Positions 5,930-12,780 of a stretch of 12,780 nt of DNA are shown here, one piece after another. The notes beneath the pieces are model-generated. The model saw only the letters and a list, made by a program, of their open reading frames with translations, did no database searches and was not told the origin of the DNA. Each line of letters opens with the position of its first letter. Positions within the stretch are counted from its first letter, which is position 1. Made by a program: the position numbers and the translations under genes. Source of the stretch: Maricaulis sp. GTDB taxonomy: Bacteria > Pseudomonadota > Alphaproteobacteria > Caulobacterales > Maricaulaceae. Location: assembly GCA_002694345.1 (NCBI GenBank), contig NZLV01000100.1:1-12780 (forward strand), given 5' to 3'.

Positions 5930-5957
5930 CTATAACCCCACAGACCGATGGGAGCAA
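5930..5957 (-). promoter_or_regulatory. probable promoter of tRNA-Cys
   Basis: On the minus strand TTGCTC (5957-5952) and TTATAG (5935-5930) are separated by 16 bases, 19 bp before the mature tRNA. The -10 is a fair match to TATAAT. Confidence 0.4.
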
Positions 5958-6020
5958 TGCGCCAATTCACAGCGATGTGAGATTGCGGCGCTTTGCCCCG
6001 CTCTTCGCGCAGTCTGGTGG

Positions 6021-6050
6021 TTGCCGATCCTTGCGCACACAGGATATATC
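6021..6050 (+). promoter_or_regulatory. probable promoter of the pcm-like gene
   Basis: TTGCCG (6021-6026) and TATATC (6045-6050), 18 bases apart, precede the GTG start at 6080 by about 30 bp. The AGGGAG ribosome site (6068-6073) follows. Confidence 0.4.
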
Positions 6051-6079
6051 AGCGGCTTCCGGACCGCAGGGAGAGACCC

Positions 6080-6733
6080 GTGAGCGAATTCGACCAGGCA
6101 CGCAAACATATGGTGGACAGCCAGATCCGGCCGTCCGACGTGACCGACCGGCGTCTCATTGCCGCCTTCCTGAACACGCCGCGTGAACTTTTCGTGCCGC
6201 GCTCGCGCCGCGCCTCGGCCTATGCCGACAGCCAGGTCGTGACCTCGGACAACCGCACCCTGATGCGTCCGCGCGACATGGCCAAGCTGATCCATGCTGC
6301 CGACATCCAGCCGACCGACATCGTGCTCGATATCGCCAATGGACGCGGCTATTCCACCGCCATCCTGGCCCGCATGGCCGAGACCGTGGTGGGCGTCGAG
6401 AATGACGAGGACGGCCTGTCCCGCTCCTCCGGCCTCCTGTCCGATATCGGTGCCGACAATGCCGTGGTCGTCGAGGGCGACCCCAAGGCCGGTGTGCCGA
6501 AGCAGGGCCCGTTCGACGTGATCTTCGTCAATGGCGCTGTCGACGCCGTGCCGACCGCCTGGTTCGACCAGCTCGCCGAGGGCGGCCGTCTCGTCGTCAT
6601 CGTGCGCAAGGGTCCGGTCGGCAAGGCCACCGTCTTCACCAAGTCGTCCGCCGGGATCGGTGAGCGCGTGGTGTTCGACGCCAACGCCACCGTCCTGCCG
6701 GGCTTTGAAGCGGAAGCCGGCTTCGCCTTCTGA
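6080..6733 (+). CDS. Pcm-like SAM-dependent methyltransferase (isoaspartate methyltransferase family, divergent)
   Basis: The 217-residue protein matches the COG2518 protein-L-isoaspartate O-methyltransferase family along its length: N-terminal FDQARKHMVDSQIRP (4-18), ELFVP (36-40), SAM-binding VLDIANGRGYS (82-92), PFDVIFVNGAVDAVP (144-158) and LAEGGRLVVIV (165-175). True Pcm repairs damaged proteins by methylating isoaspartate. Here the active-site motif TISQP is replaced by TLMRP (60-64), and the SAM loop has IANGRG where GxGxG is usual, so repair activity is doubtful. The same divergent type precedes tolC in other alphaproteobacteria (recalled, not checked), suggesting an envelope-linked role. 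GTG 6080 is chosen because AGGGAG (6068-6073) lies at the right distance; extension to 5993 has no support. Confidence 0.85.
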   Translation: MSEFDQARKHMVDSQIRPSDVTDRRLIAAFLNTPRELFVPRSRRASAYADSQVVTSDNRTLMRPRDMAKLIHAADIQPTDIVLDIANGRGYSTAILARMAETVVGVENDEDGLSRSSGLLSDIGADNAVVVEGDPKAGVPKQGPFDVIFVNGAVDAVPTAWFDQLAEGGRLVVIVRKGPVGKATVFTKSSAGIGERVVFDANATVLPGFEAEAGFAF

Positions 6734-6738
6734 TTTTT
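6707..6738 (+). terminator. possible intrinsic terminator overlapping the pcm-like stop codon
   Basis: GAAG/CTTC arms (6707-6710 with 6727-6730, and 6713-6716 with 6721-6724) form a nested hairpin with a small internal loop. TGATTTTT follows, so the T-run starts right after the stop codon. The interrupted stem makes it weaker than the popZ terminator. If real, it separates the methyltransferase message from tolC. Confidence 0.35.
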
Positions 6739-6827
6739 CACGGGATGTGACACGGGGTCGCGACGGAATTTTCGCGCTGGACCGTGATACGTCTGTTCGT
6801 GTATTTGCAAACTTTGCAGAATAAGTA

Positions 6828-6844
6828 AGTAAACACTGTTCACT
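6828..6844. promoter_or_regulatory. palindromic operator upstream of tolC
   Basis: AGTAAACACTGTTCACT has two 8-base arms around a central C, with 7 of 8 positions complementary; one more outer pair (A6827/T6845) also matches. Size and form fit a TetR-family operator, the usual regulators of efflux genes. It overlaps the predicted tolC -35, so binding would block transcription. No regulator gene is in the window. Confidence 0.5.
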
Positions 6845-6867
6845 TTTTGGGTCGTGCCACCTATATG
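6839..6867 (+). promoter_or_regulatory. predicted tolC promoter
   Basis: TTCACT (6839-6844) and TATATG (6862-6867) are spaced by 17 bases. The start would be near 6874, leaving a leader of about 90 nt before ATG 6964. The -35 lies inside the palindrome. Confidence 0.4.
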
Positions 6868-6963
6868 CATGGACAAAGCGTCACTGGCCATGTCCGGTCC
6901 GGGCGCTATTATGGCGATGACAGGGGCAGGGGAAGCCGGTCCCGAGACTTCAGGGGAAGTTGG

Positions 6964-8358
6964 ATGATGCGATTGAAGCAATGGTCGATGGCTCTGGCCG
7001 GGAGCGTGTCCCTGTTGGCCTTCGCCGGTTTTGCACAGGCCCAGACGCTCGAGGAGACCCTCGCGCAGGCCTATAATTCCAACCCGACCCTGCAGGCCCA
7101 GCGTGCCAGTCTGCGCGCGACGGACGAGCAGCGGGTCCAGGCCCGCGCCGGCCGGCTGCCGACCGTGTCCGCCACGGCCTCGATCTCGCGCCAGCACACC
7201 GAATCATCCAGCACATTCGTGATCGGCGGGCAGCCTCTGTCATCGGTCTCCGAAAGCGATGCGACCCCGAAGAATTATTCCCTGACCGCCTCCCAGGCGC
7301 TCTATCAGGGCGGCCGCATTTCCGGTGCCATCGACCAGGCTACCGCCGTGATCATGGCCAGCCGCGAAAACCTGCGCGCCACCGAACAGACCGTTCTGGT
7401 GAACGCCGTGACGGCCTTCATGGACGTGCGCCGCGATGCCCAGGTCGTGGAAATCCGCCGCAATAATGTCGACGTGCTGGCCCAGCACCTGGAAGCCGCC
7501 GAAGACCGGTTCGAGGTCGGTGAGATCACCCGCACCGACGTCGCCCAGGCCGAGGCCCGCCTGTCCGGCGCCCAGGCCCAGCTGTCCGGTGCCCAGGCGC
7601 AATTGGCCGTCAGCCGTGCCGCTTATGAGCGCGTGACGGGCAATCCGCCGGCCACGCTGCAGGATCCGCCGGAACTGCCGGACCTGCCCGACCATCTGGC
7701 CGATGCCGCTGAATACGCTTTTGCCAACTCGCCGCAATTGCTGGCCTCGCAATATGCCGAACAGGCCTCCCAGCACGCCATTCGCATCGCCCGCGGCAAC
7801 ATGCTGCCGGAAGTCTCCCTGTCCGCGACGGCCTCGGCCGCCCGGGACAGCAATTTCACCGGCGATGAGCGCGACAGCGTGTCGGTGATGGGCCGGGTCT
7901 CCGTTCCGATTCTCACCGGTGGGTTGAATCGCTCCCGCGTCCGCGCCGCGGTCGCGCAGGAAGAACAGGCCCGTTTTCAGGTCCGTGAAGCCCGCCGTCT
8001 CGTGACCGAGGGTGTCACCAATGCCTGGAGCGGCTATGTCGCTTCGCTGGCCGTGATCGAAAGCTCCCGTCAGGCCGTCCGCGCCAATGAAATCGCCCTC
8101 GACGGGGTCGAGCAGGAGGCCTATGTCGGTATTCGTACCACGCTCGATGTTCTTGATGCGGAACAGGAATTGCTCGAATCCCGGCTGACCCTCGTGACCG
8201 CGGAACGCGATTCCTACGTTGCCGGCTATAATCTGCTCCAGGCCATGGGCGCCGTTTCGGCCCAGCAATTGGGTCTGAATGTTGAAATTTATGACCCGGC
8301 TGCAGATGATGGGCGCGAATCGGTTTTCCCTAACCTTGACTTAACGCCCTGGGACTAG
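6964..8358 (+). CDS. tolC: TolC-family outer-membrane channel protein
   Basis: The 464-residue protein starts with a Sec signal peptide (cleavage expected after FAQA, about residue 26). It has the duplicated outer-membrane efflux protein fold: a first half with TLEETLAQAYNSNPTL, GRLPTVSA and GEITRTDVAQAEARL, and a second half with NMLPEVSLSA and GIRTTLDVLDAEQELLESRL. TolC trimers span the outer membrane and the periplasm and connect to inner-membrane pumps for drug efflux or type I protein secretion. In Caulobacter the gene beside popZ is, from memory, a TolC-like exporter component of S-layer secretion (RsaF), so a secretion role is possible. ATG 6964 is chosen for AGGGGA (6952-6957) and because the signal peptide then begins MMRLKQW; extension to 6847 would bury it. 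A 21-bp tandem duplication lies in the helical barrel. Confidence 0.93.
   Translation: MMRLKQWSMALAGSVSLLAFAGFAQAQTLEETLAQAYNSNPTLQAQRASLRATDEQRVQARAGRLPTVSATASISRQHTESSSTFVIGGQPLSSVSESDATPKNYSLTASQALYQGGRISGAIDQATAVIMASRENLRATEQTVLVNAVTAFMDVRRDAQVVEIRRNNVDVLAQHLEAAEDRFEVGEITRTDVAQAEARLSGAQAQLSGAQAQLAVSRAAYERVTGNPPATLQDPPELPDLPDHLADAAEYAFANSPQLLASQYAEQASQHAIRIARGNMLPEVSLSATASAARDSNFTGDERDSVSVMGRVSVPILTGGLNRSRVRAAVAQEEQARFQVREARRLVTEGVTNAWSGYVASLAVIESSRQAVRANEIALDGVEQEAYVGIRTTLDVLDAEQELLESRLTLVTAERDSYVAGYNLLQAMGAVSAQQLGLNVEIYDPAADDGRESVFPNLDLTPWD
7561..7602 (+). repeat. 21-bp tandem duplication inside tolC
   Basis: Two adjacent 21-bp units (7561-7581 and 7582-7602) differ at three third-codon positions and each encode LSGAQAQ (residues 200-206 and 207-213). 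Seven residues is one coiled-coil heptad, so the duplication keeps the helix register of the periplasmic barrel. Confidence 0.7.
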
Positions 8359-8451
8359 CCTTTCCGGCGACTCTCGGGCTGGACAGGCTGCTTCAAGCCC
8401 GTTTTATTCGCGTTAGAAGAGAAAACGCCCGCATATCGCAAGGAATGGCGC

Positions 8452-9045
8452 ATGGCTGAGCAAACCGCCGATAACGAACCGTCGATGGAAGAAATCCTCT
8501 CCTCGATCCGCCGGATCATTAATGAGGACGATGATGAAGCCGCGCCGGAAGCCGAAGCCGAGGCTGCGCCGGAACCCGTCGAGGACGAGCCGCAATCCCA
8601 GGACGATATCGATGCCCTGTTCGGCGGCGATGACGATGCCGGTGTCGAGGACGTGCTCGAGCTGACCGAAAAGGTCGATGACGCGGACAGCGGTACCGAT
8701 CCGATGTCGATGGACGATGATCTGATGATCGTCGACCGCGAGGAAGAGGAAGAACCGGTCGCCATGGCCGAGCCGGAGCCCGAGCCGGAGATCGATTTCG
8801 ACGCGCTCGAGGAAGAAGTTTCCGAAGGCATCATGTCCGAACCGGCCGCCTCGGCCGCCATGGGCTCCTTCCACACCCTGGCCGACCAGATCCGCATTTC
8901 CGAAGAGGAAGGCCGCACGCTGGAAGGCGTCGTCCGTGCCCTGCTTCGTCCGATGCTCAAGGAATGGCTCGACGCCAACCTGCCGTCCATCGTCGACGAA
9001 AAGGTCCAGGCCGAAATCGACCGCGTCTCCCGCCGCCGCCGCTAG
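8452..9045 (+). CDS. popZ: PopZ polar organizing protein (DUF2497)
   Basis: The 197-residue protein has the full PopZ layout: a conserved N-terminal helix EPSMEEILSSIRRIINEDD (9-27), a long acidic, proline- and alanine-rich linker (about 28-130), and C-terminal helices LEGVVRALLRPMLKEWLDAN (157-176) and IVDEKVQAEIDRVSRR (180-195). PopZ self-assembles into a condensate at the cell pole, anchors the ParB-parS centromere, and recruits cell-cycle kinases and proteases through its N-terminal helix. The linker contains SQDDIDALFGG (49-59), resembling the CheY-binding N terminus of FliM, and a DVLELTE (67-73) stretch seen in other PopZ proteins. AAGGAA (8440-8445) serves ATG 8452. A GACTC (CcrM-type) site lies at 8369-8373 in the 93-bp gap after tolC; no clear promoter is visible there, so readthrough from tolC is possible. 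Confidence 0.95.
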   Translation: MAEQTADNEPSMEEILSSIRRIINEDDDEAAPEAEAEAAPEPVEDEPQSQDDIDALFGGDDDAGVEDVLELTEKVDDADSGTDPMSMDDDLMIVDREEEEEPVAMAEPEPEPEIDFDALEEEVSEGIMSEPAASAAMGSFHTLADQIRISEEEGRTLEGVVRALLRPMLKEWLDANLPSIVDEKVQAEIDRVSRRRR

Positions 9046-9066
9046 GCCGCACCGGATACGAGTTCC

Positions 9067-9097
9067 AAAAGGCGCGCCCCAGGGCGCGCCTTTTTTG
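9067..9097 (+). terminator. intrinsic terminator of popZ
   Basis: AAAAGGCGCGCC (9067-9078) pairs fully with GGCGCGCC plus TTTT (9083-9094) around a 4-base loop, followed by a six-T run. It lies 21 bp after the popZ stop and closes the tolC-popZ unit. Confidence 0.9.
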
Positions 9098-9157
9098 TTT
9101 TTGCGTGAGCGGCGTCACAAGGTTGGGCAAGGCACAAAGCTAGGCTGGATGTGACCT

Positions 9158-9202
9158 CCCTCTCCCTGGGGAGAGGGTGCCCCGAAGGGGCGGGAGAGGG
9201 GG
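9158..9202 (-). repeat. two-hairpin dispersed repeat, copy C (inverted)
   Basis: On the minus strand it reads CCCCTCTCCC, hairpin GCCCCTTCGGGGC, then ACCCTCTCCC-loop-GGGAGAGGG, the same plan as copies A, B and D. Its left-hand edge on the DUF559 side (GAGAGGGGGAAG, 9194-9205) doubles as the apparent ribosome site of the gene that starts at 9215. Confidence 0.75.
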
Positions 9203-9214
9203 AAGACACCGCCC

Positions 9215-9598
9215 GTGCCAAGCCAAACGCAGCACAGAAACATCAATCGGGCGCGAGCCTTCCGCCATCGCCAGACACCCGCTGAGGCCCGGCTTTGGTC
9301 GCGTCTGCGAAATGGCAATTTGATGGGCGTGAAGTTCCGGCGTCAGGTGCCTATTGGTCCGTATATCGTCGACTTCGCCTCTCGATCTGCGCGCGTGATT
9401 GTCGAAGCGGACGGTGGGCAACACTCGGATATGGAAAAGGAGGACCAGCGCCGCACCGAATTCCTGGAAGCTCGCGGCTATACAGTTCTTCGCTTCTGGA
9501 ACCGCTACATCCTCAAGGAAACGGATGCGGTCATGGAGGTGATCGGGGAAGCAGTTCACTGGGAAGCTCACCCGGACAATCCGTTGAACCACGTGTAA
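9215..9598 (+). CDS. DUF559 domain protein (endonuclease-like fold)
   Basis: The 127-residue protein is a stand-alone DUF559 domain: TPAEARLWSRLRNGNLMG (21-38), VKFRRQVPIGPYIVDF (39-54), ARVIVEADGGQH (59-70), then RRTEFLEARGYTVLRFWN (79-96). The family is related to Vsr-type and other PD-(D/E)XK nucleases; Glu24, Asp53, Glu64 and Asp66 are likely metal-site residues. The cellular role of these proteins is not established. Start GTG 9215 follows GGGGGAAGA (9198-9206), sequence contributed by the flanking repeat. The gene sits between two oppositely oriented repeat copies and separates popZ from valS, which suggests acquisition as accessory DNA. No partner methylase or toxin-antitoxin gene is next to it. 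Confidence 0.87.
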   Translation: MPSQTQHRNINRARAFRHRQTPAEARLWSRLRNGNLMGVKFRRQVPIGPYIVDFASRSARVIVEADGGQHSDMEKEDQRRTEFLEARGYTVLRFWNRYILKETDAVMEVIGEAVHWEAHPDNPLNHV

Positions 9599-9617
9599 GG
9601 GCGGACACCTCGCTTCC

Positions 9618-9661
9618 CCCCTCATCCGGTCCTTCGGACCACCTTCTCCCCGGGGAGAAGG
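9618..9661 (+). repeat. two-hairpin dispersed repeat, copy D (plus orientation)
   Basis: CCCCTCATCC, hairpin GGTCCTTCGGACC, then ACCTTCTCCC-GGGGAGAAGG. It is almost the exact reverse complement of copy B at 2453-2500. It starts 20 bp after the DUF559 stop. Confidence 0.75.
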
Positions 9662-9683
9662 AGTGCCGTCTGCGCCAAACTCA

Positions 9684-9704
9684 CCTCCTTCTCCCTGGCA
9701 AGAG
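9684..9704 (+). repeat. partial repeat copy E
   Basis: CCTCCTTCTCCCTGGCAAGAG resembles only the second-hairpin half of the repeat (CCTTCTCCC-loop-GGGAGA), with the right arm decayed. It lies 22 bp after copy D and suggests an older or truncated unit. Confidence 0.4.
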
Positions 9705-9759
9705 ACGAAAATCCCGGTGCTGGAAGACCGAAACAACCACCCCATCCGCAGTTCCCGGG

Positions 9760-9788
9760 CTGACTTTCCGCGTCAGATTGCCATAACA
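9760..9788 (+). promoter_or_regulatory. possible valS promoter
   Basis: CTGACT (9760-9765) and ATAACA (9783-9788) are spaced by 17 bases, about 45 bp before the valS start. Both hexamers are imperfect. The rest of the 9662-9831 gap holds the partial repeat and no gene; I see no T-box or attenuator-like leader. Confidence 0.25.
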
Positions 9789-9831
9789 GTGCAAACGCCC
9801 GCCTTGCGCGGCCAATCAAGACGCGGATCCC

Positions 9832-12780
9832 ATGATGGACAAGACTTTCAACCCCCAGGACGCCGAAACCCGGATCTATGAGGCCTGGGAGGCCTCCGGG
9901 GCATTCCAGCCGGTCGATGACGACAATGCGGAAGCCTTCTCCATCGTCATCCCGCCGCCCAATGTCACCGGCCGTCTCCACATCGGTCACGCGCTGAACA
10001 ACACGCTGCAGGACGTGCTGGTCCGCTACAAGCGTATGCTGGGCTGTTCCGTGCTCTGGCAGCCGGGCACCGACCATGCCGGTATCGCGACGCAAATGGT
10101 GGTGGAACGCCAGCTGGCCGAGGAAGGCCAGATGTCCCGCCGCGATATGGGCCGCGAGGCCTTCATCGAGCGCGTCTGGGAATGGAAAGCCGAGAGCGGC
10201 GGCCAGATCATGACACAGCTGCGCCGTCTGGGCGCCTCCTGTGACTGGTCGCGTGAGCGCTTCACCCTGGATGAGGGCCTGTCCAAGGCGGTGATGAAAG
10301 TCTTCGTCCAGCTCTACAAGGAAGGCCTGCTCTATCGCGGCAAGCGGCTGGTGAACTGGGATCCCAAGTTCGAAACCGCCATTTCCGATCTCGAGGTGGA
10401 GAATCTCGAAGTCGATGGCCACATGTGGCACTTCAAATACCCGCTCGCCGGCGGCCGCACCTATACCTATGTCGAGAAGGATGCGGACGGGACTGTCGTG
10501 CTGGAGGAAGAGCGCGACTATATCTCCATCGCCACGACCCGCCCGGAAACCATGCTGGGTGATGGTGCCGTTGCCGTGCACCCGGATGATGAACGCTATG
10601 CCCCGATCGTCGGCGCGCTGTGCGAAATCCCGGTCGGCCCGAAGGAACAGCGCCGCCTGATCCCTATCATCACGGACGAATATCCGGACATGAATTTCGG
10701 CTCCGGCGCGGTGAAGATCACCGGCGCCCATGACTTCAACGATTATGAAGTCGCCAAGCGGAACAATATTCCGCTCTACCGTCTGATGGACGTGCAGGCC
10801 GCCATGCGCGCCGATGGCCCGTCCTATGCCGAATGCGCAGCCCAGGCCCAGGCGATTGCCAAGGGTGCCGACCTGCCGTCGGAAGCCGAGGTCGATGCTA
10901 TCAATCTCGTGCCGGAAGACTATCGCGGTCTGGACCGGTTCGAAGCCCGCAAGAAGATCGTCGCGGCGATCTCGGACGAAGGCCTCGCCGTGATGACCGA
11001 GGACGAGCAGGGCAATGCCATTCCGCTGGTCGAGAACAAGAAGATCCAGCAACCCTTCGGCGACCGGTCCGGCGTGGTCATCGAACCCATGCTGACCGAC
11101 CAATGGTTCGCCGATGCCGCCACCCTGGCAAAGGAAGCCATCGCCGCCGTCGAGGATGGCCGCACCACCTTCCATCCCAAGGCCTGGGAAAAGACCTATT
11201 TTGAATGGATGCGCAATATCCAGCCCTGGTGCGTCTCGCGCCAGCTCTGGTGGGGGCATCGGGTGCCGGCTTGGTATGGTCCGAGCAAAGAAGACCTCGC
11301 CCATCTGGAGACCCTGGACGGGGCCAATGCGCAAGTCCTGCCGCGCGGAGGTGCCGCTGGGCATATCTTCGTGGCCGAGACCGAGGCAGACCTGCAGGCG
11401 CAGGCAAAGGCCTTCTATGGCGACAGTGTCGAAATCCGTGTGGCGGCTGACGGCGATGGGGTGCGCTATGCCACCGGCCGCGATGCCGGTGAAACATGGG
11501 TGAGCCTGGTTCAGGACCCCGATGTCCTCGACACCTGGTTTTCCTCCGCGCTCTGGCCCTTCTCCACGCTGGGCTGGCCGGACGACACCAAGGAAGTCGA
11601 ACGTTTCTACCCGACCTCCGTGCTGATCACGGCGTTCGACATCATTTTCTTCTGGGTCGCCCGCATGATGATGCAGGGGCTGCACTTCATGAAGGACGCC
11701 GATGGCCAGCCGCAAATCCCCTTCAAGGATGTCTACATCCACGCGCTCGTGCGCGACGAGAAGGGTCAGAAAATGTCCAAGTCCAAGGGCAATGTGATCG
11801 ACCCGCTGGAGATCGTGGAAGAATACGGCGCCGACGCGCTGCGCTTCACCCTGGCCGCCCAGGCCGGGCAGGGCCGCGATATCCGCATGTCCAAGGAACG
11901 CGTGGAAGGCTATCGCAATTTCGGCACGAAACTGTGGAATGCCGCGCGCTTCTGCGAGATGAATGAGTGCGTCACCCCGGCCGATTTCGATCCCAAATCC
12001 GTCACCCGCACCGTCAATCAGTGGATCCTCTCCGAGGCCGCTTCAACGGTGAAGGCGATCAATGCCGGGCTGGACGGGTTCCGCTTCAATGATGCCGCGG
12101 CGGCTGCCTACCGTTTCGTCTGGAACGTGTTCTGCGACTGGCATCTGGAGCTGGCCAAACCGCTCCTGCAGGGCGAGGACGAGGCCGCCAAGGCCGAGAC
12201 CCGTGCCACCACCGCTTATGTGCTCGACCAGGCCCTGAAAATCCTGCACCCCTTCATGCCCTTCGTCACCGAAGAGCTGTGGAGCCAGACCGGTCAGCGC
12301 GACACGCAATTGATCACGGCCAGCTGGCCTGTCCTCGATGGTCTCGACAATGCCGAAGCGACCGCCGAGATTGGCTGGCTGATCGATCTGATCACTGATA
12401 TCCGCCGTCTGCGCTCGGAAATGAACATCCCGGCCGGTGCCCAGATCCCGCTCATCGCCGTGGGCGCCTCTGCCGAGACTGCCGCGCGTCTGGAACGCCA
12501 CCAGGCCCTGATCCAGCGCATGGCACGCCTGGCCGATATCGGTGTCTCCGACACGGTGCCGCCGGCCTCCGCCCAGACCGCGCTCGGCGAAACCACGCTC
12601 GCCCTGCCGCTGGAAGGCGTCATCGATTTCGCCGCCGAACGCGCCCGCATCGAAAAAGAGCTGTCCAAGCTGGATGGCGAGATCATGCGGCTTGAGAAAA
12701 AGCTCGGAAACGAGAAATTCGTCGCCAATGCCAAGCCCGAAATCGTGGCCGAACAGCGTGAAAAGCTCGAGGACTACACA
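9832..12780 (+). CDS. valS: valyl-tRNA synthetase, 3' end outside window
   Basis: The frame runs 983 codons without a stop to the right edge. Class Ia synthetase signatures appear in order: PPPNVTGRLHIGH (41-53, the HIGH motif), editing-domain ATTRPETMLGD (234-244), DTWFSSALWPFSTLGWP (567-583), and KMSKS (647-651) in GQKMSKSKGNVIDP. After the anticodon-binding domain comes the charged helical C-terminal arm (about 920 on) typical of ValRS, so only a short piece should be missing. The enzyme charges tRNA-Val with valine in the cytoplasm and hydrolyses mischarged threonine. ATG 9832 is followed at once by ATG 9835; no strong Shine-Dalgarno precedes either. The popZ-valS neighbourhood is common in alphaproteobacteria; here the repeats and a DUF559 gene lie between. 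Confidence 0.97.
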   Translation, partial: MMDKTFNPQDAETRIYEAWEASGAFQPVDDDNAEAFSIVIPPPNVTGRLHIGHALNNTLQDVLVRYKRMLGCSVLWQPGTDHAGIATQMVVERQLAEEGQMSRRDMGREAFIERVWEWKAESGGQIMTQLRRLGASCDWSRERFTLDEGLSKAVMKVFVQLYKEGLLYRGKRLVNWDPKFETAISDLEVENLEVDGHMWHFKYPLAGGRTYTYVEKDADGTVVLEEERDYISIATTRPETMLGDGAVAVHPDDERYAPIVGALCEIPVGPKEQRRLIPIITDEYPDMNFGSGAVKITGAHDFNDYEVAKRNNIPLYRLMDVQAAMRADGPSYAECAAQAQAIAKGADLPSEAEVDAINLVPEDYRGLDRFEARKKIVAAISDEGLAVMTEDEQGNAIPLVENKKIQQPFGDRSGVVIEPMLTDQWFADAATLAKEAIAAVEDGRTTFHPKAWEKTYFEWMRNIQPWCVSRQLWWGHRVPAWYGPSKEDLAHLETLDGANAQVLPRGGAAGHIFVAETEADLQAQAKAFYGDSVEIRVAADGDGVRYATGRDAGETWVSLVQDPDVLDTWFSSALWPFSTLGWPDDTKEVERFYPTSVLITAFDIIFFWVARMMMQGLHFMKDADGQPQIPFKDVYIHALVRDEKGQKMSKSKGNVIDPLEIVEEYGADALRFTLAAQAGQGRDIRMSKERVEGYRNFGTKLWNAARFCEMNECVTPADFDPKSVTRTVNQWILSEAASTVKAINAGLDGFRFNDAAAAAYRFVWNVFCDWHLELAKPLLQGEDEAAKAETRATTAYVLDQALKILHPFMPFVTEELWSQTGQRDTQLITASWPVLDGLDNAEATAEIGWLIDLITDIRRLRSEMNIPAGAQIPLIAVGASAETAARLERHQALIQRMARLADIGVSDTVPPASAQTALGETTLALPLEGVIDFAAERARIEKELSKLDGEIMRLEKKLGNEKFVANAKPEIVAEQREKLEDYT

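Noticed and set aside
6847..6963. TolC start at 6847
   Set aside because: It would add 39 Arg/Gly-rich residues before a clear signal peptide, and it overlaps the predicted promoter.
8336..8364. Promoter for popZ starting with TTGACT at the tolC 3' end
   Set aside because: A good -35-like hexamer, but there is no acceptable -10 at 16-18 bases (CCTTTC), so I do not call it.
9114..9155. GTCACA/TGTGAC inverted repeat around the start of repeat C
   Set aside because: Only 6 bp with a 30-base spacer; expected by chance at this scale and not conserved in the other repeat copies.
9622..11742. 706-residue open frame antisense to valS
   Set aside because: It runs opposite to an intact valyl-tRNA synthetase with all motifs. 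Long antisense frames are expected in GC-rich coding DNA, and its translation has no recognisable domain.

Overview
The window reads as chromosomal DNA of a GC-rich, stalked or prosthecate-type alphaproteobacterium. Evidence for this is a PopZ (DUF2497) polar-organizing gene, the pcm-like/tolC/popZ/valS gene order known from Caulobacter relatives, a perfect CtrA-type box (TTAA-N7-TTAAC) and a cluster of GANTC (CcrM) sites. From the protein sequences I would guess a Maricaulis/Hyphomonadaceae-like marine bacterium; that is an impression, not a computed placement.

Layout. 1-1582: 3' part of an Atm1-type ABC exporter (+). 1634-2359: short TyrA-type prephenate/arogenate dehydrogenase (+). 2360-3018 has no protein gene but is busy: an inverted pair of two-hairpin repeats, tRNA-Asn(GTT) (-), a strong intrinsic terminator (-) that seems to end an unannotated small RNA, a CtrA box over that RNA's promoter, and a dense GANTC cluster before the next gene. 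3019-3375: Mpo1-like (DUF962) membrane protein (+). 3412-3594: DUF2256 zinc-ribbon protein (+), converging on and overlapping a prokaryotic [4Fe-4S] (6-4) photolyase/cryptochrome (3555-5078, -). A divergent CsgA-like short-chain dehydrogenase follows (5133-5828, +). Between photolyase and SDR lies a perfect 14-bp palindrome, so DUF2256, photolyase and SDR look like one photoresponse or DNA-repair neighbourhood. 5837-5910: tRNA-Cys(GCA) (-).

6080-9045 is the conserved envelope/polarity block: a Pcm-like methyltransferase lacking the usual active-site motif, a TolC outer-membrane channel with a palindromic operator over its promoter, and PopZ with a FliM-like short motif in its acidic linker and a textbook terminator. 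9158-9661 looks like accessory DNA set into this block: a DUF559 endonuclease-fold gene between two oppositely oriented copies of the repeat seen at 2383-2500. valS (valyl-tRNA synthetase) starts at 9832 and runs off the right edge.

The most interesting unexplained material is (i) the CtrA-box/small-RNA/GANTC region at 2739-3004, (ii) the palindrome-centred photolyase-DUF2256-SDR cluster, and (iii) the two-hairpin repeat family with its association to the DUF559 gene. There is no CRISPR array, insertion sequence or phage gene.
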